DNA from: Stichopus chloronotus
Taxonomy: Eukaryota > Echinodermata > Holothuroidea > Aspidochirotida > Stichopodidae
Assembly (NCBI GenBank): GCA_021234535.1
Contig: CM037843.1
Location: 33,481,200-33,545,199 of the forward strand
DNA length: 64,000 bases
Reading direction: 5' to 3'
The position numbers and the translations under genes are program-made. Positions within the stretch are counted from its first letter, which is position 1. Every line of letters starts with the position of its first letter. Shown one piece after another: positions 50,719-63,340 of the stretch. The notes beneath the pieces are model-generated. The model was not told where the DNA came from and ran no database searches. It saw only the letters and a program-made list of their open reading frames with translations.

Positions 50719-53700
50719 GTGTTTCTGTGCTGCATATTTGATTGGTGTGTCTGTATTTGACTTGCTCGTGGGTATCCAAGCTGTCTGTATCTTCGACTAC
50801 TATTTAGAACCGATCCCTCTGCAAAAGCTCCACTTGTGAACCCGTTGCTCACATCCACCTCCCTTCTCCCTTGCGCAGTGCGTAAGAGCTCTATCATCAA
50901 TCCTAGTTGCTATATGATGCTATGATCCTAGTTGCTATGAGCTGCAGCTTGTAGTTCAGTGAGCACACCTTCATATACATGCTGCTAATAGTCAAGCATA
51001 GATGACATCGGTGAACGATAGTGATCTTGAGAATTTAAGGGTAAACATGCCAACCGTCCATTCCTATTTCTTATATAACCCTGACTACATATATGGCTAT
51101 CGGACCTACATGCGATCGAAATTTCATCGCAGATACATCACTGCAGGTTCGTTATGCAGCAACGTAATAAGACGAGGACCACCTTATGAATGACAGCTAG
51201 GCTCGGATTAACGTATAGTCCGTTTCGATAGGCAACTAAAAGAGATCTTGTGTGACTGATCGCTTATCTGCAGAAGATTTCTGACGCAAAATAACATAGT
51301 CGAAGATCTAGAAGAGGTCTTGCAAGATACTTTGCTCTGTCTTTTTGCTATATGTTTTCAGGTTATGGTGTGCAATGGTTATGGTGTTCGTCATAAACTG
51401 GTGACTAACTGAAGGATTTTATTTTGCCGTCGGTATCATTAACCACTTCGTTTACACTTGGTGCAATTCTGTACAAAGCATGAGCAATCATCGATTGTGT
51501 TAAATGTAAGATTTCATGCACGGTGAAATGAAACTTTTAAGAACTAGATTCCTTTTGATTATTGTACTGAAGAAGATCGTAAATATAAAGGTCATCATGG
51601 AATGTCGAAAACAATCGTAAAATATTGACAGTAGGCGTGAAAAAAACGTGGAATTATTAATAAAAATCCTGGAGAAACAAACTGATTGAAAAACACTACA
51701 AATGCTTCTAACATTTTACTGGCAACAACGAAGCCGTAACAATGGTTATATAGCCTTTGAATGTCCACGAAAGGTTAAGCTTCAGAGTGTGGGGAAAGGC
51801 TGAATTCCATTAATTCCTACATTTAGGGATTGGCATTGGATGTCAGCACTAACAAAGTAACAGTGCAAGGATTTTTTTTTAATCATAGAATGAACAAACG
51901 TTGTTCAACAAATTTCATGATTATTCTCACTTTTCTTTCTCCACTGTCATTCTTTAATGTAATGGTTGTCTCAAAGGTGAGTTAACAGGTAAAGAGAGAC
52001 TATATAGCAGACTGCCATTTCGTGACAGTTTAAAATGTTGACGATAAATTTATTGCAGCTGCATGGAAGTTCACGGATCCCCAGGAAATTGTTCAGACAG
52101 CTTTTATAAAACATGTTCAAAGCAATGATGGCATTCTTCGTACATTTAGTGTATGGGAGTCCCTTCTTCGAATCCCTCGACGAGCACATTATCACCCGTC
52201 CAGAAGTTTACATTAAAATTAGATTAGGCTTGCTACTTTTTATTATGCTTCTAGGTTAACTGCTGTAATACTCGGTTTGGAAACGAGGCTGTCTTTGTCA
52301 CTGCTGCATCGTTACTTACAACATTTTGCGAAGCGTTCAGCGTTCTCAACTAATTGGATCATGAAGATCGCTAATCCATGCAACATGTGCACATATTGCG
52401 TATTGAACCTTTTGAGGCAGAACAATGACGCTAACTATTGGGAGAAATTTACATCATTTCTAGCTGTGACGTCATCTCACCTGCGAGGGGGTTTCACCAT
52501 CTGGGCAGTTGGTCCATCATTGTATCGCTCTCTTTACCCACTTGCACTTAATGCCCATATCGATATAGACCGCGTGAATGCACATCACACTGCTTTAAAA
52601 AGGTACCGCGCAGCCTACGTAATTGCAGTAATTATATATCGTGACAGCTACAATTTTACTCTCATAGTCAATAAAAGGGGCACACGGATGATTCGCATAT
52701 TAACAAGAGGCAGTTTTTGGTTACTAAATGAAGTCTCCTCGACGTGCAGAAGGTATAGCCTAAACTGAAATTACCACAAGAAATGCATAAGGATGGACCG
52801 ATCATAAACATAAAAAAACAAAGATATTAATGATAATATGTATACAGAGCATCGTTTGGTAATCCTTGATTGTATTATGGATCGCCTGAATTCAATACAT
52901 GCAAGACCACGTTACATGGGCAATGGATTATCTCGTATTCGGTTTCCTTGAGAACGTGATGTGAGGGGACGTGACTGATTGCGTTGGCTCATGGATGCTA
53001 TTTTCTTTTTTGTTTTTAATGTGTTATGACGTGAGCTCGTGAATGGTGTTGCTTTCAGTTACATTGTATGGGCATAGTAACAGACCGTTAACCGAGAATA
53101 TTTCGTCATGCTAAGAGAGACAACGGACCTTATGAGTTGGTTGGCTTATGTCCTTGTATGTCTAGGATTCTAGAAAAGGTTTTGCCACCTTGTCGTATCC
53201 TGCACCGTTTAGCTCGAGGGAATAAAATGGGGGACCCAAAATGTGTTAATTCTCGAGGAAAGGGACGAGGACAGAAACTAGTGGATATCACCATATGATG
53301 TAAATAAGTTAGAGAAGCAACTCTTCCATGAACTTTGCCCAAAACAGTTACCACAAAGATCCGCAAAATTGGAGAACGGTGAATGTGAAAGTGACTAAAG
53401 GTTAAAGCTGGAATATGTGTTGAAAATGTGTCTTATTTTGTCACTGAAAGTCAAATTCCATGGAATAAGTTGTAACCACCCCCCCCCCCAAAAAAAGAAA
53501 CAAACAAACAAATGGTCTACTTGATTTCAAGTAACGGTGATTACAACGGCTAGACGTCTTGGAGAGTGTGAATCTGTAGGAACAACAAAAATCTCGAGGC
53601 AATTTGCATCTATAAATATCCGGAAGATAAATGCATAGTTCTTTTTTAGATTTTGTGACAGGTGATCTTTTCCTCTACATTCTCTTTCTTAAAACACTGA

Positions 53701-53889
53701 GGAAGAACAAAGGTAGATAATCAGGCGATCTTCTGTACAACTCATATCTAGTTTTGAGTGGACCGACGTATATTTGTTGCCACTAGTATCGCTTTACAGC
53801 TTCTACAAAGTAGTATCGAGTCCTTTCCTCTATAGTTGACGGAATGTATGCTTTCATGTATACGAAATATGGAACCATGTATTGGACTT

Positions 53890-54430
53890 AAATGTCTGGG
53901 GCACGGTAATAAATTTGCTGTCGTTACGATTTTTCTTTGAATGAAAAATATATGGGTGCCCATTTTCAATGAATCTAAGTCAAGGATGCATCCTCCAAAC
54001 GTCCACTTCACACAATTAAATATGTGCGCATGCGTGAATAAATTCGCTGTCGTTGGTATTTTTGGATACCCGACAGAGGCCTATCCAACAAAACAAAGAA
54101 ATCATCGTGGTTTCTTTTAACATGCATAAATATGCTGTGGGCCTTGATACTTCAAGAGACTAAAGTTAATTCCATCTACGGTTTTGGATACCACAATGTA
54201 CAACGGGCTTACGATGTAAAAGGATTTAACCTTGTCTTTTTTTTTTTTCCATAGGATTAGGTCGTGAGTTTATCCCTCGGCCCTTTGGAGTTGCTGTCTG
54301 GGGTTCAGTAAAGGAGAGAGTTGCTCTCATTGGAGACATTCAGTTTTCTGGATTAATATATTTGGATTACCCAATTTCCAACGGGTCTGACTCAAAAGGA
54401 AGCATCCATGTATCTTTCACATTATTAACA
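53890..54430 (+). repeat. Degenerate tandem repeat, period about 130 bp (tentative)
   Basis: AATAAATTTGCTGTCGTT at about 53908 recurs as AATAAATTCGCTGTCGTT at about 54037. A weaker version, ATAAATATGCTGTGGGCC, lies near 54128. A second landmark, TTTGGAT(A)CC...CAACGGG, appears near 54185 and 54360. Copies are strongly diverged and spacing is uneven. Confidence 0.4.
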
Positions 54431-54465
54431 TGTGTGGGATCTAAACACATTCAAGCTGCTGTGTA
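54257..54465 (+). other. Exon-like open frame without ATG
   Basis: A T-rich tract ending CCATAG (to about 54255) is followed by a frame open for about 69 codons to a TAG. It starts GLGREFIPRPFGVAVWGSVK and contains FSGLIYLDYPISN. The layout looks like a splice acceptor plus terminal exon, but I recognise no family. The frame partly overlaps the degenerate tandem repeat, which weakens the case. Confidence 0.2.
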
Positions 54466-54867
54466 GAGCACTATACAATAGAAAGTTATTGCCATTGATA
54501 TTTTCTGTGGTTTTAAAATCTTCTATTACGTTGACTGAGCAGTCTCTCATTGCTGTTTTCAATGTCTGTAGTAGTCTCGGTTTTCGGTATGCATGGAATA
54601 AGCTGCTTGCAGTTTTAGAGCGTTAATGGCATTTTCAAATATGACGAGCATAAAGTATATATACCCCCCCCCCCACTTGTTCAAAAGATAAAAAGGTAAA
54701 AACCAAGAGGTAAGACAAAGAAAAAACAAATTGCCTCTCGAATGGAGCAACTTCTCAACGTCAAAAGCAATTGCATCTAATGTGTTCGCTATGGATAATA
54801 TATAAAGAAGGATGATTACACATGTATAAATTGTTTGCACAACTGCACAAAACGAGTCAGGCGCGGT

Positions 54868-54916
54868 GCGTACACACACACACACACACCCACACCCATA
54901 TATATATATATATATA
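54868..54916. repeat. (AC)n then (TA)n microsatellite
   Basis: About 20 bp of ACACAC, a short CCCACACCC link, then about 18 bp of TATATA. Confidence 0.9.
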
Positions 54917-54993
54917 CCGTTGAGAGTGATAGTGTCTTTGTCACATACTGCTCCATGTAGAACGCACAATACGCCTCTCCATGTATTCAACAT

Positions 54994-57900
54994 AATTAGT
55001 CCTGCAGTCGCGGTACATACTTGACCAGGGACGGAATTTTATTCGGTGGGTGCGATATAATATTCTAAGGCACAATTGATCAATTTGGGAAACTAAGAAG
55101 TGCACCAAACAGGCCCACGCAGCTTTGTTTTCCATTCATTCCGAGGACCTCATTGTGCTTTCTTTTGTTTTTTTCTCCCTCAACCCTTACCTTAACAATA
55201 GACTGTCTATTGTTAATCTTGAGAGGACCGGAGAAATCTATTAAATTTTCTACAGAGGACCTACAGAGGGGCTTTTGTTTCGGTCCTCGATATCACCCGA
55301 AAACAAGGGCAAACATACCCATCCTTTCGCACAGTGCAACGAGTACATGTTTCCTAAGATTAAAAAGACTGTCGCAAACCTATGCCCACGAAAGGTTGAC
55401 CATTTATCATGCTAATTTCGATGCGCTTGTGGCATTTTATGTTCTCTTTGTGTTAACATTCCAGTGCATTTCAGTTTCTGGTGTGTAGCAAGTTCTAATT
55501 ACAATATATATTAGTCGTACTTGACAATTGCTAAACGTGTGGGTTACGAGTTCTGCAGTGTAGGCTGTATAGTCAAAAGTAGGTGTAGTAATATCAGACG
55601 CTTAGGTACCTATAGAAACTCTGTTTTGGCTTAGACCCCCTAAAACACACATGCTGAATTAGACCCTCATTCTTCGCCTTCACTAAAGGGACCACGCCCT
55701 AACAAAAGTGGACCTTCACTGGATTGTCATAATAGTGTACGTAAACTGCGAGACATCAGGGAAACATCTTTACTAAAATATTATGTACAATGTACTCCCA
55801 TTGAGTGAAAATCTGTTCATCACAGGAAAGAGTAGGGTCAGAAATAACATTAACATGCACAACAAAGCAAATAAATACAATTCTTCGATTTTGTTTATAC
55901 TTTTTGAATTTTAAATTTGTATTGCACATTATTCGAGCGAATGAACTTCCAGTCACTCATGAGTAACTGTTAAAATATGGTAACACTATATCTGTGGTAT
56001 GTATAAATTGCAAAACACGTACAGAATGATTCAGTCACAGATTTAGGTTTAAAACGTTTAATAATTTAGCAGTCAAAGTTAAGTGATAAATTAAAAATAA
56101 TCTGCTGTAAAAAAAGGATAAGACTTCATAGAATAATAATAAAAAAGAAAGGAGCAAGAACACGCAATGAGTCTTCAACAAGTAAATTTCTAGAAAGTTA
56201 AAATTGCGCATATGATTAAACTTGAATCTTACAAACAAGATTACGCACGCACATAAGTAGTTATACGTGGTTGCTTTATCTTAGAAAACAAAGTTTTAAG
56301 AATGATATATGCCAACCCAGTGTTGTCTTATTGTGACAGAAAACATTTCAACCTCCCAAAGTTGACCAATTTAGTAAAGCATTCGCCGTGTATGTTTAAC
56401 CGTCCATTTTACTTTACTTGTGTTTTTCACTTTGACTGTGAGGGAAAATTCGTTGAGTTTGAATTACTGCGTTCAGACACGATCGCAAAATGCAGTGGCT
56501 TTGAACTGATCTAAACACAAATAAATATGTTATCCAGCGGTTGTAAACTCTGGTACGGTGCTGCGGGGAGTCTTGCTTAGTTAAAGCTAACAAGCAACGC
56601 TGGAGTAAAATTTTTCACTAGAGTTCAGTCTTGACTGTTCGATGTACCCCTTGAAAATGATGACGTCATTGCCATTAACAACCGTAAACGTCAGTTTCCA
56701 GTATAAACACAACGTCGATGTTGTCGAAGTCTCATCAATATGTATAACTTCAGAGGCGATATTCATGCTCCGTGGAGGAGATGAGTTAGCTCTGGAGAGG
56801 AATATGAAGTAACGACCACACTCTCTTCTGCAAGAAATACCTGCCTCCCGTTACAAAAGAAGCCTTTCGCATTTTAGAGACCTGCATTCCATTAGGATAG
56901 CAAAAAATGCGTGATCATATACATGTTTGTAATATCACGAGGTACGTCATCACAGTCTTGTTTCAACAACTGTTGCCGTGGTGACGCCATGGTTGCAAAA
57001 TCTTGGCATTGACATGGTTTCAGACCTCACTGACAGGTTGTTTGCATGAGGTGGTAATTAATTCCATGAAAGGGGTTTTTGTTTAGTTATGAGTGCCTCA
57101 CGCAAGATATAAACACACATGTTCAAGGTAAAGGCATTGGATAATGGATATACAAAACTTCTTTTTCTCTTCTTTATTTTTTTTTTTTGGGGGGGGGGGG
57201 ACAAAGCAGCTCAACCAGAACGTCTACCAAATTCCAAGCACATTGCAAACGGCACAAGAGTTTTTGACCCGGCTTTATGACTTAATACGACGCATGACGC
57301 AGTCATAACCATGTGAACTCTACATGCTCCTACAGAATGCTGTCAACATTAAAAACTGCCTCTTATGAATTCAGTATAGATAATCGTAACAGTTGGAGGT
57401 CACATGCATGTCTGTGAAAATTTCAAGACAGTACCTGAAGAGTATAGGCTATCGATAATACATTGCATGTAGCCAATTATTAATATCAATCAGCTATATC
57501 TTCTTTTTAATGTGTAATCCTGCATCATGCTCCTCTGATAAATTACTTTTTTTTTATTTTCGTCCCTTCAGTGACGCAGATTTTGCATATATCGATAATT
57601 TCTTAAAGTTTTGGTGATTTGAATACGTAAGAAAATTTCTGCATAGATTTATATGTATAGGTTTATACATTTTCCTTAAATATATTCAAACGTAGTCAAC
57701 GTGTACATTCTTCAAAACGCCATTATCTGTAGCATTTGATAAAACCGCTAACGTTGTTTCGCTTTATCGATCCATTCTCAAAAATGAGTCGAAAAACTTG
57801 TAACAAGTTCGTTTTAAGGTTGACAGTTCGATGATTTTACAAATCGAGCAATTAATATCCTCGAAAAGTTTACAAAAATGAAATAAAAACCTCCCAAGTT

Positions 57901-60829
57901 GATCAATTTCTCTTTTACCGTAGAGCTATTGCTTTTGTAATGGCTCTATACGTGTGTACTGATGGCCATCATTGATACAAAACAAGCAGAGAGAATAACG
58001 TTCTGTGATTTCTTTTTAGTTTTAATGGTCACTAAAATGTGACAAATGGCTAATTTTCAAACCTAAAAAAATAAGATATTGTCATGCTTATTATTCTGTG
58101 AGAAAAGCTCTTCACAACCAAAGCAATTAATATTGTTTCTAACTCTTAGACTAGTGTATCCTTATCACAGTTAATAAATCTTATTGTGTGAAGGTGCACA
58201 TTGAGAAGAAAGACAAGTTATGCTTACATTTCTGAAACAAGTGTGTGTTTTTTTTTTCAGGTAAACAAGGCTTATTAACACGACTTTACTGACTTGAATG
58301 CAAGTCTTTGTTTTCTCATCATCTCCAACCGAGAATCAGATTCAATGCCAATTCATAACCATTTCATTCGTAAGATTAAGTATTTCCACATTTCATTATG
58401 CTAAAACTTAAAACGGAATTTAACGATTCTTTTTCAGTATTTTCTGAAATGACACCTTTTTTAATTAAACCTCGATCTTGCAATCCTTTGTCTTCTCCGT
58501 TTTCTAAATTTCTAGTAAGACTTGCTCCGGGGAAAGATGTGCATGGAAACATTGCTTTTCTTCTTCTTTTTTTCTTTTTTTGGTTTTCACTCAAAATTTC
58601 ATGAAATCGAATAAATCTGAACTGAAGAAATCTGATATGTTACTCCCGGTAGTTTTGAGATGTCTCAACATTATAAATTTAATGTTAATAAAATGTGTTA
58701 CACATAATCCACGTACCAACTCGCCCTAAATTCTCTTAAAACATTAATGCATAACGTTTGTTAGTTATCTTTTAAATATGATACTAATAATAACAATATA
58801 AAATGGAACAAAAGAGAAACTGAAAACGATAAATATTTGTCGTAATAACACACATGAGCGGTTTTGTTTCTGTTTTACAATATATACAAAGCAATTTAAA
58901 GTAACGTATGATTTTCTTTTGTATACACTATTTACAAGAGAAAATACAAAAACAAAGAAAAAAGAACAGATGATTTTGCTATAAGGCCACTTTGTGAACG
59001 TCTTCTGCTTATTATAAATGATCTATTGTTGTGACCTCTTAATATAGGTTGTTTATTTGTCTTTCTGTCTGTGTATGTATGTACTTTCGTTGAATTTGTT
59101 CAATCAATTTCCATCAGTTGGGGAAAAAACAACATGTCACTAACTGAAGGCATGAACTCCTCATGTGGTCTTTATAAACAAAAGGACAGAAAAATTAACC
59201 GAAACAAAACAATCATCGTGAAAAATAGAACGATATAAACAAAGAAAAAAAACTGATAATCTCTTTGCAGAGATTAAATTGTCATTCGGCTATTTCAAAG
59301 AAAGAAAGAAGGAGTGGTCTTTCTAAATATGAAGCCATAATTTTTCCTTGCAGTATATGTTCCCCACGTCAGTATATATTATAGTATTTAAGAGAAAGAC
59401 AAAAGAATTTAATCATCTTCCGAGAGATCGTATTTTGAACAATTTTGACTTCAACGAGTGAAGATTGTTCTTTAAATGCAAACATTTAGGGAACATCAAA
59501 ACGAAGATGTTGTTCGTATTTTTTGGGGGGTATTCGTATCCAATATTTTCCCCTTTGTTTGATATTATTCCTATGTAAGAATTGTAAAAATTCTCCTGGT
59601 AATGGAGGGTTGTCTGAATGAGAAGTCAAGTACGTCTTGCTCTAACAACCTATTGTCATTGCCACAGTGCTTCACTAAGATTTGAATCGATTAATATTGG
59701 AAAGAAAAGGAAGAAACAGTCGTGAGTGGCCAAATCATAACGAACGTTTTGTTTTTGATTCTGAGTGGTATGCAGAAGTGAGAAGGGTCCGCGTATTCGT
59801 AAACCAAGGACAAAATGTACACTGCTTTAATCCTATGTAATCCCCCGTTTTGTTTTTTTCCTGTGTTTGCGTTGCTTTTCAAAAGTTAAGAGTTATTATT
59901 TCACTTGAAACATGTCAAAACAAACTTATTTGAACATTGACAAAAGCACACAAATTCGAAAAAAAGAAGAAAGTGATAATACTGGCGAAAGAGTGTCAAT
60001 TCTGCTATTGTTTGGTAACGACGGGTGATAGCATTCTAAAGGGGCAACTCAGTTTTGTCCCTAATTTTTAACATTTGTATTTTTAGATAACCTAAAATTA
60101 TTTCCCCTTAAAATGTTGACATCGTATTTTGTTCATTATAATATGTTAACCGAGGGCGGTATCACTCTGCCATTCTTGTTTCTGTTTGAGTTTCCAGATC
60201 ATTCTCTCAAGCTGATTTTATCTGAGATTCTTGTAACTTCGTCAAAGCTACCTCTTTGAGAGTCGCCCAACTTACCCAATTTAAAAGGAATGTAATGCCA
60301 AGTTATAATTCACAAGCCATATCATTCCGTATCGAGCCTACCCAGGCCAGTATGGTAGGGGGATTCAGTAGGTTCGGACGAACCCCCCCCCCCCCCAACG
60401 TCCCCACAAGATCTAGAGTTCCGCTCAGCCTAGCGTTAGCAATATATTAAAGAAGTTTTAATTTGTTGGTCATAATTGTCCCGAAATAAGTTGACCTTAC
60501 GGTAAAATCGAACACCCTCAGTGAAAAGGCTGCATACGGGCCTGCCTACGTATCTTATTTCACGGGCCCCGTAAGAATTTCACTGCGTTATTTGAAGGGT
60601 TACGTGTGTGAGTGAGGCAAGCTGAACAAACAGCAAATATCACATTCAAGAGTTTGGGAATTATGATTTGTAGAAGAGGTGGCATCCAATTAGTTTTATG
60701 TGACCAGTCGTTCTTTATATTTATAACTTTCGAAATAAGCGGTTCATATCGGCCTTGAACATACCCATACTTTCCTTCTCATTTCACATTTTGCCTTGGT
60801 TGCTTATAATTACATAACGTCTTGATTGA
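54994..60829. other. No recognised gene
   Basis: AT-rich sequence with only short open frames. Contains a G12 tract (57189-57200), a C14 tract (60383-60396) and a second X-box-like word near 56971. A pyrimidine tract ending TTTTTTTTTTCAG near 58260 looks like a splice acceptor but opens no meaningful frame. Confidence 0.5.
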
Positions 60830-60873
60830 AGTCATTGCCCATTGTTTCATGAGTCATTGCCCATTGTTTCATG
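60830..60873 (+). repeat. Perfect 22-bp tandem duplication
   Basis: AGTCATTGCCCATTGTTTCATG occurs twice, back to back, with no differences, so the event is recent. Confidence 0.9.
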
Positions 60874-61199
60874 TTGAAATCGCAAATGAAAGCCACATAG
60901 AGGTCACATACAACAATCGAAGGGTTGTATAGTTAGCAACTAAAAAGACGTAGACATGTAACCTTGTTCATGACATTATACAAACGGAAAAAGTCAAAAA
61001 TATTCAGGAAATTTGGAGCAAGTATTTAAACTTACACGATGTTGAAAGAGAAGTACGGTATTCAAAGCAGACGCTTCATTTGGATAACAGGCCAGCCTCC
61101 ACACTTTGTGATATTTCATGTTCTTTCTGTCTTGTTTTGTTTGCTAAACATATGGACGAAATGATGAACTTTTGGACTTGACTTAGTGTCTTATTACCT

Positions 61200-61980
61200 G
61201 AATTAGGAGAACTATGAAAGAAAAGGAAAAGATATTAAAGATCAATGTAACATGTCAAACAATGTTGGGAGCACTTTTCTGTGAAGGAATACTGCAGATG
61301 TTATGCTGTTAAGATCATTGAAGTGTCTGATTAAAGTTTTGGCAGTGATTTAATGGGCCTTCCTAGGATCCATGTTTTGGCGGCAGGGGACTCGCTGAAG
61401 GAAATGATCTTGCAGAATCCTTTTCCCTCGAACTACCTCGGGTCACGGCCATCGATTGCCTCAAGTGAAGATGATAATGATGATGAAAAAATCCACATAC
61501 GTCATTGACATGTTGTAACACTGTTTGGACGATTTTCGTTTTAACGTGACAGCTGTTAAAGGCAATACGATAAGTTACTATCTGACTATGTAATATGTCT
61601 AAGTGTGCAGAGGCCTGTGTACTATGTATTTTAGCTCCATCAATTAAAAAAGAGAAAGTAAAAACTATTGTCTTCAGTTTCGTTACCTCGGAAACAAGAC
61701 GGTATTCAAAGAACTGACGCTCAACGCTTGGAGATATATGCAAGAATTCCCAACAAACTGATTAAAAGATTTCATGATCGTGAGGTGTAGAATGCATCTT
61801 ATGCATTGATCATTACACACGGTTTTAAAAGGCGGGTGATATTTGGTGTTGATCAACAAGTTTTCCTGTTTTTGTTTCTGCCTTTGATTCCCCAACCCAT
61901 TTTTTTCCTCTTTTACTTTGGCATTGATTTTGCGACACCTACAACACTGTATGATAAAAGAAAACTATGTTCCACTGACG
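61200..61980 (-). other. Presumed 3' UTR of the K2P channel gene
   Basis: This lies directly downstream of the channel's TGA on the minus strand. Its end is not determined. One candidate ATTAAA-type signal (as TTTAAT on the plus strand) lies near 61351. A 126-codon frame inside (61363-61743, minus) has no recognised domain and is treated as chance. Confidence 0.35.
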
Positions 61981-62921
61981 TCACTCTCGGCCCTCGGTCT
62001 CTTGTAGTTTATTATTAAGCATAGCTAAACTTCCCACTCCCTGTCCCAACGGCGACGGTACGGCACCTCCCTGGCTTCGCCGGGTCTCGTACAGTTGCTT
62101 TTGCATCACAGCCAGGGATACCTTATTCGACTGTAAAAAGTCTTTCATACTGATCATTTCACCCGACATCCTCCTCCCGGCCCCGTCCGTTTCGCTGTCG
62201 AACTCCGTCACCTCCACGTTGTTCGTTTTCGGCGCCCCGGTGCCATTCTCAGTCGTAGTACGCTTCTCCCCCTGGGAGGAGTGAAGCTGCCGTTGGAGGT
62301 GCCCAGGGGTGATCGCGTTTCTCCTCGGTCGCGGTTTCCTCCTGTGGCAGCATTTGCAGTCTAACTTCCTCAGGCACCAATTTAAAAATTGCTTTATCAC
62401 GATGGATATAACGTTGTAGAAAGAGTATATACAACACACACCCGCTGTCAAGAAGCAAAAGTTACCTAATCTGTACAGAAACTGAGTGTCGTAATCAGAC
62501 ATTTGGCTGGGGACCAGGTCGCCAAACCCGATGGTACTGAAGGCCACGAAACAAAAGTAAAAACTGTCGTAAAAGTCCCAATCCTCCACCGTCGAGTACA
62601 CGGCGGACGCGCAGCTCGCGATCGTGACGGCCCCGATCGTCAGGTACAATAACACCCAGTACACGGAGGGTTTCCAATTCTCCAAGTCATCGTCGCTCTG
62701 TTCCGATGGCCGGCGTCCGTTGTTTGCTAATTTGAGGCCGTTCTGATCCCGCTGGCGGCGCAGGCTCCGTTCGTGGCACTTTTTCATGATCAAGGCGAGG
62801 AATGTGATTAGTCTTTCGAGGAATATGTTAAAGAATAAAATGCATGCAGAACACCCTGGAAGGCCATAAACTATAAGCATCGCTTTACCGAGTGCAGTCG
62901 ATGGTGACGTCATACCAAACC
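61981..62921 (-). CDS. KCNK13: THIK-type K2P potassium channel, terminal exon
   Basis: The exon encodes the last 313 residues of a two-pore-domain K+ channel, a plasma-membrane dimer carrying background K+ current. In order: the end of the first selectivity filter (GFGMTSP); M2 with YGLPGCSACILFFNIFLERL; a basic M2-M3 linker (CHERSLRRQRDQ); M3 (YWVLLYLTIGAVTIASC); the second pore with the filter TIGFGDLVPSQ; M4 (NFCFLTAGVCCIYSFYNVIS); and a cytoplasmic tail. The tail ends with RRMSGEMISMKDFL and a late LAMLNNKLQET block. M2, the GFGDLVPSQ filter and the SGEMISMKD tail motif are characteristic of THIK channels (KCNK12/KCNK13). An invertebrate gene may be equally related to both. The start at 62979 seen in this frame is intronic: an acceptor AG lies at 62922-62923 after a T-rich tract. 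The intron is phase 1 and splits the first Gly codon of the first pore filter. The N-terminal exon (M1 and first pore helix) must lie beyond 64000. TGA is at 61981-61983. Confidence 0.93.
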
Positions 62922-62960
62922 CTGTACGAGAGAAAATAAAAGAGAAAATTGAAATTAAAA
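62922..62960 (-). other. Splice acceptor of the K2P terminal exon
   Basis: Read on the minus strand, a pyrimidine-rich stretch (TTTTCTCTTTTATTTTCTCT) leads to CGTACAG, with the AG at 62923-62922. It falls exactly where an intron interrupts the first pore filter of many K2P genes. Confidence 0.85.
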
Positions 62961-63223
62961 TGAGAATTAAAAAATTCAATCAAACATGACATTATTAATG
63001 ATGATTGATTCTTTTTCTTTCTTTTTTTTTTGTAGATCGCTGTCAACACAGGGAGGGAATGGTTGTTTTCTAATTTGTTTTACCTCACCATTTTTCTACA
63101 TGTTAATCCTGCAGAGTAAGATGACACATCATACACGTTGATATAAACCAAGATCTATCTCTTTATGTAATAACATCATGTATTCTGTTACATGCATGTC
63201 GCAAGAGGCATTATTTTATGAAT

Positions 63224-63340
63224 ACTAATGATGATGATGGCAGTGATAATGATGGTCATGAAGATGGTGAAGATGAAGATGATGATGATGATAGTGATGC
63301 GGATTTATGATGGTCATGATCTTGATGACGATAACATGCT
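63224..63340. repeat. GAT trinucleotide microsatellite
   Basis: An imperfect (GAT)n tract (GATGATGATG, GAAGATGGTGAAGATGAAGA, GATGATGATGATAG) within the K2P intron. Confidence 0.85.

Larger units (their letters stand above)
45215..53889. other. No recognised gene
   Basis: Starts with a C-rich stretch and an (AC)n run (45238-45275). Holds the X-box, a hairpin and short duplications listed separately. One minus-strand frame near 45566-45800 and one plus-strand frame at 52277-52768 (163 codons) are unexplained. They are discussed as observations rather than called as genes. Confidence 0.4.

Noticed and set aside
54559..54993. 144-codon minus-strand frame
   Set aside because: A large part is translated (AC)n/(TA)n microsatellite and a C-tract; no domain.
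58200..58300. Strong splice-acceptor-like tract ending TTTCAG
   Set aside because: The frames that follow close within a few codons and match nothing.
61363..61743. 126-codon minus-strand frame below the K2P exon
   Set aside because: It lies where the channel's 3' UTR is expected and has no recognised domain.
62249..62677. 69- and 60-codon minus-strand frames inside the K2P exon
   Set aside because: They are alternative-frame shadows of the channel coding sequence.
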